Source: an uncultured Litoreibacter sp.
GTDB taxonomy: Bacteria; Pseudomonadota; Alphaproteobacteria; Rhodobacterales; Rhodobacteraceae
Length of the DNA stretch: 64,000 nt
Direction of reading: 5' to 3'
NCBI GenBank assembly: GCA_938030665.1
Contig: CALHHY010000141.1
Location: forward strand, 1-64,000
Position numbers and translations under genes: made by a program. The notes under the pieces were generated by a model. That model was not told the origin of the DNA and made no database searches. It was given only the letters and a program-made list of their open reading frames with translations. Numbering within the stretch: the stretch's first letter is position 1; each line of letters starts with the position of its first letter. Shown piece by piece: positions 17,853-27,758 of the stretch.

Positions 17853-19034
17853 TTAGCCTTGACGCGCCGTCTCGGTCCTCATCTGCGCCGCTACCATCTG
17901 CTGCGGCCCGTCAATCACAACGCCTCCCCGGTCCAGGACAATCATCCGGCCACAAAGTGCTGCGAGATCGGGGGCGTGGGTGGCAATAAGCGCCGTCCGG
18001 CCTTGCAGCCACTGCGCCAACCGCGCCAACAGCAAGGCCCGCACCTGGCCATCAAGCCCGTCCAGCGGTTCGTCCAATAACACGACCTGCGGATCGCGCA
18101 GCCAAAGGCGGGCAAAGCCCAGCTGCACTGCCTCCCCTCGCGAAAAGTTTTGGCAGGAAGTGTCGAGCTTGGCGAACGTATGCTCCATTCCCGCAAAGCG
18201 TAGGGCCCGGTATAGGCGCGCCTCTGGCATCAAGGGCATGCCGTCAAGCAAAGCTGTCCGCAGGGTCAGGTCGGGGTTGCACACGGCATCCGGCACCAGC
18301 GCGACCCCACGGTTTAAGTCATGCTTGTCGAGCAGCGATAGCGGCACACCATCAAGTAAAACCTGCCCCCGTTCGGGCGCCTCAACCCCGGCAAGAATCC
18401 TTATTAGGGTCGATTTACCGGAGCCGACAGTGCCCGTGATCGCCACCGCCTGCCCGTCTTCGATGACAAGCCGGTCAATCATCAACCTCGCCTCCGGCAG
18501 CCCGACATCCCTCAACGCAAATCGGCCGTCAAACCGAGGGCGGCGTAGTTTTGCAGTCGGTTTCTTTTCGTCCCGGCGAGCGCCGAGCAGCTTACTTGGC
18601 CACCAAGCCCGCGCGCCTGAGCGACGCGGGAAGATCACCTCGCCATCGTCATAGTCCACAGGTGTTTTCAGCGCGATCTTTCCCGTGTCGTCAGCGACAA
18701 GCACAGCCGAAGACGCGAAGCGCCTCGGGGGTTTGCCCAACCTGACCGGCACGCCGCACAGCTCCAGCGCCTTCGCCAAATCTGCAAGCTCAACCGCCCC
18801 GCTTGCGGCACCCACCTGCGTCAGAGCGTGCAGAATATCGACGGGATAAAGCTCGACCCCGGCAGCCACTGCCAGACCCGCTGCCGCCTTGGCCGCCGCG
18901 CGGTCCGCCCGCATATCGGCAGCCCCGGCAAATCGCACAGGCACCACCTGCGCGGCGGTTTGCTTTACAAGTACGCGGCCGGATGATCCGTCTGCAGCGG
19001 CAAAGGTCAGAACGGGCGCCGTCATGGCGCACAT
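17853..19034 (-). CDS. Orphan ABC ATPase resembling a type I secretion ATPase without its membrane domain
   Basis: The C-terminal half (about residues 175-385) is an ABC ATPase: Walker A GTVGSGKST, Walker B VVLLDEPLDGLDG, H-loop LIATHAP. The signature loop is unusual (NFSRGEAVQLGFARL instead of LSGGQ). The first 140 residues resemble the small N-terminal domain of LapB/RTX-toxin exporters (AKALELCGVPVRLGKPPRRF). The six-helix membrane domain expected between the two is missing; only about 35 polar residues separate them. No HlyD or TolC gene is adjacent. It may be a decayed exporter or a soluble ATPase with a new job. Start: GTG or ATG alternatives within the first few codons. Confidence 0.65.
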   Translation of the reverse strand: MCAMTAPVLTFAAADGSSGRVLVKQTAAQVVPVRFAGAADMRADRAAAKAAAGLAVAAGVELYPVDILHALTQVGAASGAVELADLAKALELCGVPVRLGKPPRRFASSAVLVADDTGKIALKTPVDYDDGEVIFPRRSGARAWWPSKLLGARRDEKKPTAKLRRPRFDGRFALRDVGLPEARLMIDRLVIEDGQAVAITGTVGSGKSTLIRILAGVEAPERGQVLLDGVPLSLLDKHDLNRGVALVPDAVCNPDLTLRTALLDGMPLMPEARLYRALRFAGMEHTFAKLDTSCQNFSRGEAVQLGFARLWLRDPQVVLLDEPLDGLDGQVRALLLARLAQWLQGRTALIATHAPDLAALCGRMIVLDRGGVVIDGPQQMVAAQMRTETARQG

Positions 19035-19274
19035 CTGCGCACTGTTCCAATACTTAAGCCACCGGCTCCGCTGCGGCCCACGAGGCTATAGCGGGCATGT
19101 TGATTGCCCCGTTTCATATTACTTCCACCCTGCCTTGCGGGCGGCTTTTGCCGCCTCGTATCATTGCGGCAAACCTAGCGGGCGGCACGCCATTGGCCCA
19201 AATGAAATCAGGAAGTCAAAGCAAAAGCCGATTCCGAAATCGCCGATCTATGGCCAAAAAGCCACGATATCGGC

Positions 19275-20243
19275 CTATCTGCGGTGTTGAGTGGGTCCTG
19301 CGGCATCCTCGGTCTGGATCACGCGGAAACATGACGCCTCCCCCGTCATTGCAGGCGTCAGGCTGTGTTCCAGCCCAGGTGGCAGCGCACAGGTGTCGCC
19401 CGGGTTCAGCACAGTATGCCCCCCGTGCCAGGACAGCTGCCAGTGGCCCCGCATCGGCATCAACACGCAGTTGCGGCTGCACGACTGAGCGCCCTCAAGC
19501 AGGGACGTCCTCGACAGAAATTCGACGTCAAACCCCGGCCTGTCGCGCAGCATCGCGTCCGCGCCGATGACCTGCGCAGGTTGTCGGTCTGACAGCGCCA
19601 TCATATCCCAGTAGCGGGCGACAAAATGGGGGACGACCTCGGCGGTGGTGGGTTCTGGGTAGTTCGCCAGCTCAGCCTCGCTCAGCAGCGGCATGGGGTT
19701 CACGCCGGAAGGCAGGCTCTGGCCCTTCTTGCTGTCATACAGCTTGCCATTCTCGCCCAGGATCAGCCCGTGGTCCTGCGCGTCCTCGATCACCTGCGGC
19801 GCCCAGATCACGCCACCGCCCGCGTCATCCCCGCCCAGGATCGCCATGATCATCCCGTAATCCGTGCCGACATTCTCGAACCCGCGAAAAATGCCCGTGG
19901 GGATGTTGATGATGTCGCCCTCTTCCAGCAGCACCTCGCCCGCGTCACCATACCGGCCCCAGAAAAATCGCCAGCGGCCTTTGAGCACAAAAAACACCTC
20001 AGCCGTTCGGTGCGAATGCAGCGAGTTTCGGCATTTCGGCGGCTGGCCTGCGGCCCCGATATTAAAGCCGATCTGATCCGCGATATGGACATGCTGGTCG
20101 GGGCTTTCGGAGACCCCGCCGCCGATGATCGTGAAATTCTCTTTCTGGTCGCTGCCCGGTGTGTGGGCGTCGATAAAGGCCGTTTTGCAAGGGATCAGCT
20201 CACCATAGCGGACAATGCGGGTGGTCATCTCTTCAGGTGTCAT
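19275..20243 (-). CDS. Bicupin protein, gentisate 1,2-dioxygenase-like
   Basis: Two cupin domains are visible. The first (about residues 60-150) has SLHSHRTAEVFFVLKGRW with a metal-type HxH and Glu. The second (about 245-320) has a weaker set (GHWQLSWHGGHTVLNPGD). The size (322 aa from ATG 20243) is close to gentisate dioxygenases and other bicupins. It is the last gene of the oligopeptide-type ABC operon. The substrate is not predictable. The longer frame to 20276 adds 11 residues but ATG 20243 (MTPEEMTTRI) is more natural. Confidence 0.7.
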   Translation of the reverse strand: MTPEEMTTRIVRYGELIPCKTAFIDAHTPGSDQKENFTIIGGGVSESPDQHVHIADQIGFNIGAAGQPPKCRNSLHSHRTAEVFFVLKGRWRFFWGRYGDAGEVLLEEGDIINIPTGIFRGFENVGTDYGMIMAILGGDDAGGGVIWAPQVIEDAQDHGLILGENGKLYDSKKGQSLPSGVNPMPLLSEAELANYPEPTTAEVVPHFVARYWDMMALSDRQPAQVIGADAMLRDRPGFDVEFLSRTSLLEGAQSCSRNCVLMPMRGHWQLSWHGGHTVLNPGDTCALPPGLEHSLTPAMTGEASCFRVIQTEDAAGPTQHRR

Positions 20244-20318
20244 GGACAGCATCCTTCTTGCATAACTTCGTAGCACCTTACGCTGCCTGAATACGTATTC
20301 AAGTGCAATGTGCGGGTA

Positions 20319-20819
20319 TCAGAGCCGCCGCTGCAAAACCACACGGTCCTGATCGTCCTCATCCCCACCAGGCGCATCGCGCAGATGAGTAAACCCGTGT
20401 CGCTGCCAGAACCGCAGACCTTTCGGGTTCTGCGTAAACACCGCCACCTTTAATGTCTCGGCCCCGGTGTTCTGCGCCAGCCGCACGCATTCGCGCAGAA
20501 TTTCGGTCCCCAATCTCTGCCCGCGCGCATCCACACGCATCAGCAGCAGGCCGATATACCATTCGGTCGCCGTCTCGTATCCGGGTGCGGTGTTCAGAAG
20601 GCCAAGCAGAGAGCCGTCAGCGGCCTCAACCCCGAAGGACAGGATATCGTCTTTCGTCCGTTCTGGCGGCACATCGGCAAAGAACCCCTTGACCCAAAGC
20701 GCGTCCGGTTCCCGCCCGGTCTCCATCAGAATGTAGTCGCGCGCCTGTTCCGCGCAGGTCAGAACGCGGGCGCTGTCAGCGGCCTCGTTCAGCAAAACCA
20801 GCTGCCAGTCTTCGGCCAT
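20319..20819 (-). CDS. GNAT-family N-acetyltransferase
   Basis: The central GNAT motif A is visible as LLMRVDARGQRLGTEILRECVRLAQ, which binds acetyl-CoA, followed by the motif B region AVFTQNPKGLRFWQRHGF. The product is 166 aa from ATG 20819; a start at 20843 would overlap the ATPase gene by a few bases. It lies between the peptide ABC transporter ATPase and the bicupin, so it may modify the imported substrate. The acceptor is unknown. Confidence 0.8.
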   Translation of the reverse strand: MAEDWQLVLLNEAADSARVLTCAEQARDYILMETGREPDALWVKGFFADVPPERTKDDILSFGVEAADGSLLGLLNTAPGYETATEWYIGLLLMRVDARGQRLGTEILRECVRLAQNTGAETLKVAVFTQNPKGLRFWQRHGFTHLRDAPGGDEDDQDRVVLQRRL

Positions 20820-20839
20820 TTTGCGCCCCCCCTCAGTGT

Positions 20840-22414
20840 TCAAGCATCTTCAGGCAGCCGGGGTGCGGCCGCGATCAGCTTCTTCGTATAGGGGTGCTGC
20901 GGGGATTGAAAAACCGCCTCCGTCGCACCTTCCTCCACGATGCGTCCCGCCTGCATCACCAGCACCCGGTCGGTGATGGCGCGCACGACCGACAGGTCAT
21001 GGCTGATGAACAGATAGGTCAGCCCATACTGCTGCGACAGCTTCGCCAGCAGGTCCAGAATTTGCGCCCGGATGGAGACATCAAGGGCCGATACAGCCTC
21101 GTCCAGAATGATCAGCTCAGGCTTGATGATCAGCGCTCGGGCAATCGCGATCCGCTGCCGCTGTCCGCCGGAAAACTCATGGATATACTTATGCTTGTCG
21201 GACGGTACTAATCCTACGGAGGTCAGGCTTTCGTCAATCTCATCCTCCCGCGCCTTGCGGCCAAACAGATAGAACGGTTCTGAGACCAGCCGCGCGACTT
21301 TGTGGCGCGGATTGAACGAGCCGAACGGGTCCTGAAACACCACTTGCATCTTTCGGCGCAGCTGCGGCCGGGGCTTGCCCTCCATAAATACCGGTGCACC
21401 ATCGAGCGATATTTGGCCGCCCTGCAGCCGCTCCAACCCCAGAATGGCGCGGGTTAGGGTCGATTTTCCGCAGCCGCTTTCGCCGACAAGGCCCAGACTT
21501 TCGCCGCGCCTGATCTCGAAGCTGACATCATCGACGGCGCGAAACCGCTCCGCCCGACCAAACAGGGTCTTGCGCGGCAACGGGTAGCTGCGCACCACAT
21601 TTTCCACCTTCAGCAGCGGGGCAACGGCAGCAGGTCCGTCGCGGGCAGGCCGATGGCCGGAGGCCGCAAACAGCGCTTTGGTATAGGGATGGGTCATGTC
21701 GCGGTGCAGGCTTGGGCCCGGTCCCTGCTCCACCACCCGGCCCTCGCGCATGATCGTGATCCGATCAGCGATGCCCGTGACCACCGCAAGGTCATGGGTG
21801 ATCAGCATCACCGCGATACCGTCCTCCGTCACCAGCTGCTTGAGCAGCGACAGGATCTCCGCCTGCGTGGTCACATCCAGCGCCGTGGTAGGCTCATCCG
21901 CGATCAACAACTTGGGGCGCAGCGCGATGGCCATGGCGATGACAACGCGCTGACGCTGCCCCCCGGATAGCTCATGCGGATAACGGCTGAGCGGGAATTC
22001 ATCGGCAGGCAGCTCGCACCGATCCAGCACCTCGCGCGCGCGGGCCAATGCCTGCCTGCGGGTGACATTCTCGTGGATCAACACGGTTTCAGCCACCTGA
22101 TCACCAATCGTCTGTACGGGGTTCAGCGCCGTCATCGGTTCCTGGAACACCATGCCAACTGTATTGCCACGCATCGCGCAAAGCTGCGCCTCAGGCGTCT
22201 GGAACATGTCAGCGCCGTCAAGCATAACCTGCCCCTGACAGGTCGCCCCATCTGGCAGCAATTGCATCACCGACAGCGCGGTCATCGACTTGCCTGACCC
22301 GCTTTCGCCGATCACACCGTGTACCTCACCCGGCGCGATATCAAGGGTCACATCCTCCAAAATTGGAGTGCCGTGAATGGACAAGGACAGATCACGGATG
22401 CGCAGCAGGGTCAT
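20840..22414 (-). CDS. Oligopeptide/dipeptide-type ABC transporter, fused double ATP-binding protein
   Basis: One polypeptide carries both ATPases (DppD- and DppF-like) of a peptide/nickel-family importer. The first domain has GESGSGKSM, LSGGQRQRVVIA and LLIADEPTTALD. The second has GESGCGKST, FSGGQRQRIAIAR and LIILDEAVSALD. The 524-aa length fits the YejF/GsiA-type fusions. Its start overlaps the stop of the upstream permease (ATGA), so the operon is translationally coupled. Confidence 0.92.
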   Translation of the reverse strand: MTLLRIRDLSLSIHGTPILEDVTLDIAPGEVHGVIGESGSGKSMTALSVMQLLPDGATCQGQVMLDGADMFQTPEAQLCAMRGNTVGMVFQEPMTALNPVQTIGDQVAETVLIHENVTRRQALARAREVLDRCELPADEFPLSRYPHELSGGQRQRVVIAMAIALRPKLLIADEPTTALDVTTQAEILSLLKQLVTEDGIAVMLITHDLAVVTGIADRITIMREGRVVEQGPGPSLHRDMTHPYTKALFAASGHRPARDGPAAVAPLLKVENVVRSYPLPRKTLFGRAERFRAVDDVSFEIRRGESLGLVGESGCGKSTLTRAILGLERLQGGQISLDGAPVFMEGKPRPQLRRKMQVVFQDPFGSFNPRHKVARLVSEPFYLFGRKAREDEIDESLTSVGLVPSDKHKYIHEFSGGQRQRIAIARALIIKPELIILDEAVSALDVSIRAQILDLLAKLSQQYGLTYLFISHDLSVVRAITDRVLVMQAGRIVEEGATEAVFQSPQHPYTKKLIAAAPRLPEDA

Positions 22415-23219
22415 TGCACGCCCCGGCGCAGTTTCGGGTCCAGCAGGTCGCGCAGCCCGTCACCTGCAAGGTTCAGGCCCAGCACGGTCAGCACAATCGC
22501 GAAGCCCGGAAACAGGGTGATGTGGGGGGCCAGTATGAACAGGGTCTGGCTTTCAGCCAGCATCCGCCCCCAGCTTGGCGTCGGTGGTTGCGCCCCGAGG
22601 CCGACATAGGAAAGCGCCGCCTCCGCCAGAATACCGAGGGAGAATTGGATGGTGCCCTGTACGATCAGCAGGTTCGCCACATTGGGCAGGATATGCTCGA
22701 CCGAGATGCGCCCCGCCCCCTTGCCCGCAACGCGCGCGGCCAGAATGTAGTCCCGCGTCCACAGCGACAGAGCCGCCCCGCGGGTGACACGGGCGAAAAC
22801 GGGGATGTTGAAAATGCCAATCGCAATGATCGCGTTGACGGCAGAGGGGCCAAAAACAGCGGTGATCATGATGGCGATCAGCAATGACGGGAAGGCGAAG
22901 ATCAGGTCGTTACCGCGCATGATGATCTCGTCCGGCCAGCCGCCGCGCCAGGCTGCTGCGGTCAAGCCAAGCGGCACGCCCAGCCCCATGCCAATGCCGA
23001 CCGCGACCACAGCAACCGCGATGGAGGTGCGTGCGCCGACCATGATCATCGATAGAATATCGCGCCCCAGTTGATCGGTGCCAAAGGGATGCGCGGCATT
23101 GGGGGCCTGCAGCTTGTTGGCAATGTCGAGCACCGTGTGATCATAGGGTGTCCAAAGGAATGAGAGCAGAGCACCGAGCACAAAAAGAGACGTGAATAGA
23201 ACACCTAGGACGAGGTTCC

Positions 23220-23223
<4 letters not shown>
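22411..23223 (-). CDS. Peptide-type ABC transporter permease (DppC-like)
   Basis: The second permease of the importer, with an N-terminal hydrophobic helix (VLGVLFTSLFVLGALLSFLW), the HPFGTDQLGRDILSMIMVGAR signature of DppC-type proteins, five to six membrane segments, and the EAA loop in RGAALSLWTRDYILAARVAG. The length (270 aa) is usual. Both ends overlap neighbours by 4 bp. Confidence 0.92.
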
Positions 23224-24167
<944 letters not shown>

Positions 24168-24180
24168 ATTACTTCAGCCG

Positions 24181-25653
24181 CTACTCGGCCCAGCTGACGG
24201 CGGTCAGGTCCACAGCCTGCGTCGGTGCATCGGCCCAGATGCCCTGCAGGTCGGCGCGGACCACGGATGTCAACGCAAGCTGGAACAGGTAGGCATTCAC
24301 GTAATCTTCAGAGATAACCTTCTGCGCCTCCTGCATCATCGCGACCCGTTTTTTAGGATCATTTTCGACGTCCAAGTCACTGATCAGAGACTGTAATTCT
24401 GGATTGTCATACTGAAAATAGTAATCTGGCCGGGCATAGATGCCGATATCCATAGGCTCGGTGTGGCTCACGATGGTCAGCCCATAATCCTTGCCCTTGA
24501 AGGCCTGCTCCAGCCATTGCGCCCATTCCAGGTTGCTGATCTCGGTCGTAATGCCAACCGCGCGCAGCTGGGCTGCAATGATCTCCCCCCCGCGGCGGGC
24601 GTAGGAGGGAGGCGGCAGTTTCAGCGTCGTGGTGAAGCCATCGGCAAAACCAGCCTCCGCCAGCAGCGCCTTGGCCTTCTCGGGATCGAACTCAGAATTT
24701 GCGGTAAGGTCAACATAGGCCGGGTTATGTGGCGCAAAATGGGAGCCAATAGGCGTGCCATAGCCAAACATCGCACCATCAATAATCGCAGAGCGGTCAA
24801 TCGCGTGGCTAACGGCCTGCCGCACCAGCTTGTTGTCAAAGGGCGGCAGCTTGTTGTTCATGGCCAGGATCGTCTCGCCTTCGGTATTGCCGGCCAGCAC
24901 GGTGAATCGCGGATCGGCCTCGAACTGCACCAGGTTTTCGGGCGCAGGGAAGCCGTAGAACGCGTCGATATCCTCAGCCATCATCGCGGCGAAAGCGGCT
25001 GTGGGGTCGGAGATGAATTTAAACGTCGCCCCGTCCAGCCTGGCAGGCGTGCCCCAATAATCGTCGTTTCGGGTCAACGTTATACTGTCGCCCTGCCGCC
25101 AGTCGGAAAATTTGAACGCGCCGGTACCTATGGGGGTCGCCTTGATATCCTCGATGCTTTCAGGTGCCACGATCACCGCGTCGCCCCAGGCCATGTTGAA
25201 CAGGAAATTACCCTGCGGCGCGCTCAGCGTCACGGTCACTGTCGTGTCGTCGGTGGCCTCCACAGTCGCGATATTGCCAAACAGAGCCTTCTGTGCGTTG
25301 GTCGAGTCCTCCGCCCGCGCCCGGTCGAGGGAGAAGACGACATCACCCGCATCCAAGACGGTGCCATCATGGAAGCTGACGCCTTCGCGCAAGGAGAAGG
25401 TGTAGGTCAGACCGTCCTCGGATATCTCCCAGCTTTCTGCCAGTCCGGGGATCACCGACCCGTCTGAAGAAAACCGCGTAAGCCCCTCAAAGACATTGGA
25501 ATAAAGAACCTGATCAATCGCACCCGCAGCGGCGGAGGTCGGGTCCAGATGCGGCGGCTCCAGCTGCAGCCCAATCGTGACATCGCGCGCCATGGCACTG
25601 CCGGAAACCATCATGGCAGCCATGGCCGCCGTTCCCAAGAGTAAACGTTTCAT
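24181..25653 (-). CDS. Peptide-type ABC transporter, periplasmic solute-binding protein (family 5)
   Basis: An exported extracellular solute-binding protein family 5 member (DppA/OppA type). A signal peptide (MKRLLLGTAAMAAMMVSGSAMA) precedes the mature start. The family signature is LAESWEISEDGLTYTFSLREGVSFHDG. The start at 25653 is set by a strong GGAGGGG ribosome site just upstream; the longer open frame to 25965 runs over panB's 5' end and is rejected. It is the first gene of a six-gene minus-strand operon. The ligand cannot be named; the linked GNAT and bicupin hint at an amine or aromatic compound. Confidence 0.92.
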   Translation of the reverse strand: MKRLLLGTAAMAAMMVSGSAMARDVTIGLQLEPPHLDPTSAAAGAIDQVLYSNVFEGLTRFSSDGSVIPGLAESWEISEDGLTYTFSLREGVSFHDGTVLDAGDVVFSLDRARAEDSTNAQKALFGNIATVEATDDTTVTVTLSAPQGNFLFNMAWGDAVIVAPESIEDIKATPIGTGAFKFSDWRQGDSITLTRNDDYWGTPARLDGATFKFISDPTAAFAAMMAEDIDAFYGFPAPENLVQFEADPRFTVLAGNTEGETILAMNNKLPPFDNKLVRQAVSHAIDRSAIIDGAMFGYGTPIGSHFAPHNPAYVDLTANSEFDPEKAKALLAEAGFADGFTTTLKLPPPSYARRGGEIIAAQLRAVGITTEISNLEWAQWLEQAFKGKDYGLTIVSHTEPMDIGIYARPDYYFQYDNPELQSLISDLDVENDPKKRVAMMQEAQKVISEDYVNAYLFQLALTSVVRADLQGIWADAPTQAVDLTAVSWAE

Positions 25654-25797
25654 CAATATCCCCTCCAGAAATCTGTTCGCTTCGAGTTTGAAACGGAATT
25701 GCCCCTGGGGCAAGCCGCTTGCGCCTGCGCATCCTAGTTGCGGCGGTTTCACGAGCTTGATAACGGGGGCCGAACGCGGCCAGAAGGAGCCCAGAAC

Positions 25798-26637
25798 ATG
25801 AGCGCGACCGCCCCCAAGTCGGCCCCCATGCCGGAAGATATCCGCGCCCGCAAAGGCAGGCTGCCGCTGGTCAGCCTGACTGCCTACACCACCCCTATGG
25901 CGGATCTGATGGACGGCATCTGCGATTTTGTGCTGGTGGGCGACAGCGTGGGCATGGTGCTGCACGGGCTAAGCTCTACCCTGGACGTCACGATGGAGAT
26001 GATGATCCTGCACGGGCAAGCCGTGCGCCGCGGGCTGAAAAGCAGCATGCTGGTCATCGACATGCCGTTTGGCAGCTACGAGGAAGGCCCGCAGCGGGCC
26101 TTTCGCAACGCCGCCCGGCTTATGACGGCGACCGGCGCGGGGGCTGTCAAGCTGGAAGGCGGCACCGTGATGGCCGAGACGATCCACTTTCTGACGCAAC
26201 GTGGCATCCCCGTCATGGCCCATATCGGGCTGACCCCGCAATCGATCCACACGCTTGGCGGCTATAAGGTGCAAGGTAGGGGGGCGGCCGCAGACCAGCT
26301 GCTGGCAGATGCCCGCGCGGTCACCGAGGCCGGGGCTTTCGCGGTGGTCTTGGAAAAAGTGCCCGAAACCCTCGCCAACCAGATCACACAAGCCGTGGAA
26401 ATCCCCACCATCGGCATCGGTGCCTCCGCCCAGTGCGACGGACAAATTTTGGTGGTGGACGACATGCTGGGGCTGTTCACGGCCTTCAAGGCCAAGTTCG
26501 TCAAACGCTTCGCGCATCTTGGCGATGACGCCCGCGCCGCGATTGAGGCCTACGCGGCAGAGGTGCAGGACCGCCGCTTCCCCGGCCCAGAGCATGTGTT
26601 TGCCGACACAGCACCTGCCAAGGGCCAAAAAGCATGA
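25798..26637 (+). CDS. panB: 3-methyl-2-oxobutanoate hydroxymethyltransferase
   Basis: First committed step of pantothenate synthesis: it adds a hydroxymethyl group to 2-oxoisovalerate using methylene-tetrahydrofolate. Motifs include [35 protein letters not shown] and [18 protein letters not shown]. The 279-aa product from ATG 25798 has an AGAAGGAG ribosome site. It is divergent from the peptide transporter operon and overlaps panC by 4 bp. Confidence 0.96.
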   Translation: MSATAPKSAPMPEDIRARKGRLPLVSLTAYTTPMADLMDGICDFVLVGDSVGMVLHGLSSTLDVTMEMMILHGQAVRRGLKSSMLVIDMPFGSYEEGPQRAFRNAARLMTATGAGAVKLEGGTVMAETIHFLTQRGIPVMAHIGLTPQSIHTLGGYKVQGRGAAADQLLADARAVTEAGAFAVVLEKVPETLANQITQAVEIPTIGIGASAQCDGQILVVDDMLGLFTAFKAKFVKRFAHLGDDARAAIEAYAAEVQDRRFPGPEHVFADTAPAKGQKA

Positions 26638-27482
26638 CCGCGCCCAAGATCATCCGCACGCTCGCTGAGCTGCGTACCGAGATCGCGCGGTGGAAAGCCG
26701 CAGGCGAGACCATTGGCGTCGTCCCCACCATGGGCGCATTGCATCAGGGGCATCTGAGCTTGGTGCGCGCCGCGAAAGAGGGCTGCGACCGGGTGATCGT
26801 CACGATTTTCATCAACCCAAAGCAGTTCAACAACCCCGAGGATTACGAGAACTACCCCCGAACCGAAGAAGACGACGCCCGCAAGCTGACGCCTCTGGCC
26901 GTCGATGTGGTCTATGTGCCGGATGGCACGCAAATCTACCCCGACGGCTTTGCCACGACCGTATCCGTCGACGGGATCACGGATGGGCTATGCGGCGCGC
27001 ATCGGCCGGGGCATTTCGACGGCGTGGCAACGGTTGTGACAAAGCTGTTCACCCAAAGCCAGGCCGACCGCGCCTATTTTGGGGAGAAAGATTACCAGCA
27101 ATTGCAGGTCGTCACCCGCCTCGCCCGTGATCTGGATCTGGGCGTGGAGGTCATCGGCTGCCCCACTATCCGGGAGGAAGACGGGCTGGCCATGTCCTCG
27201 CGCAACCTGCATCTGTCTGACCGCGCCCGCACATGGGCGCCGGAGCTAAACCGCGCGATGGAGGAAATGGCCGAGGGGCTACGCGGAGGCGGCGACATGG
27301 CCACGCTGCGGGCGGAGGCCATTGCAAGGATCGAGCGGGCCGGATTTACGGAAGTTGAATATCTTGACCTGCGCGCAGCCGACACGTTGGAGCTGATGGG
27401 CAGCCTCGACCGCCCCGCCCGTCTACTGGCCGCCGCCTGGCTTGCCGGTGTCCGTTTGATCGACAATATCGCGGTGAACTGA
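26634..27482 (+). CDS. panC: Pantothenate synthetase
   Basis: Ligates pantoate and beta-alanine using ATP. The nucleotidyl-transferase motifs are [14 protein letters not shown] (HxGH) and [12 protein letters not shown] (the KMSKS-like loop), with [13 protein letters not shown] between them. The length (282 aa) is standard. It is translationally coupled to panB (ATGA). An 8-bp inverted repeat (CCAGAATT at 27514, AATTCTGG at 27537) follows about 30 bp after the stop and could end transcription, though it has no T-run. Confidence 0.96.
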   Translation: MTAPKIIRTLAELRTEIARWKAAGETIGVVPTMGALHQGHLSLVRAAKEGCDRVIVTIFINPKQFNNPEDYENYPRTEEDDARKLTPLAVDVVYVPDGTQIYPDGFATTVSVDGITDGLCGAHRPGHFDGVATVVTKLFTQSQADRAYFGEKDYQQLQVVTRLARDLDLGVEVIGCPTIREEDGLAMSSRNLHLSDRARTWAPELNRAMEEMAEGLRGGGDMATLRAEAIARIERAGFTEVEYLDLRAADTLELMGSLDRPARLLAAAWLAGVRLIDNIAVN

Positions 27483-27589
27483 CCAATGGCACCGAACCTT
27501 ATCCACAGCGTTTCCAGAATTGCCACAATCCTTGCGAATTCTGGCCCATATCGCTGCCTACCCCTGATGATGAGAGAGGGGACAAACTA

Positions 27590-27721
27590 ATGAAAGCAAC
27601 GCTTGGAAGATTTCGCCTGACGCATATGGAGCGGCTGATTTTGCAGCATAAAGCGGCCAACCAATCGGACGACCCGTACAAGTCGCCCGTGTTCCAGCTG
27701 AAGGTGCTGCTGGGGGAATAG
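27590..27721 (+). CDS. Possible 43-aa small protein
   Basis: A short frame starts at ATG 27590 with GAGAGGGG 8 bases upstream, a good ribosome site, and encodes a basic N-terminal half (MKATLGRFRLTHMERL) with no signal peptide or membrane segment. It sits between panC and the convergent M20 deacylase. I do not recognise it. Its placement and ribosome site are the only support. Confidence 0.4.
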   Translation: MKATLGRFRLTHMERLILQHKAANQSDDPYKSPVFQLKVLLGE

Positions 27722-27758
27722 GCGCTTTTCGAGCAGTGCGCGCAGCCTGATGCGCTCG

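Noticed and set aside
27499-27507. TTATCCACA, a perfect DnaA box
   Set aside because: A single 9-mer is expected by chance about once in a window of this size; no box cluster or AT-rich unwinding region is present, so no origin is called.
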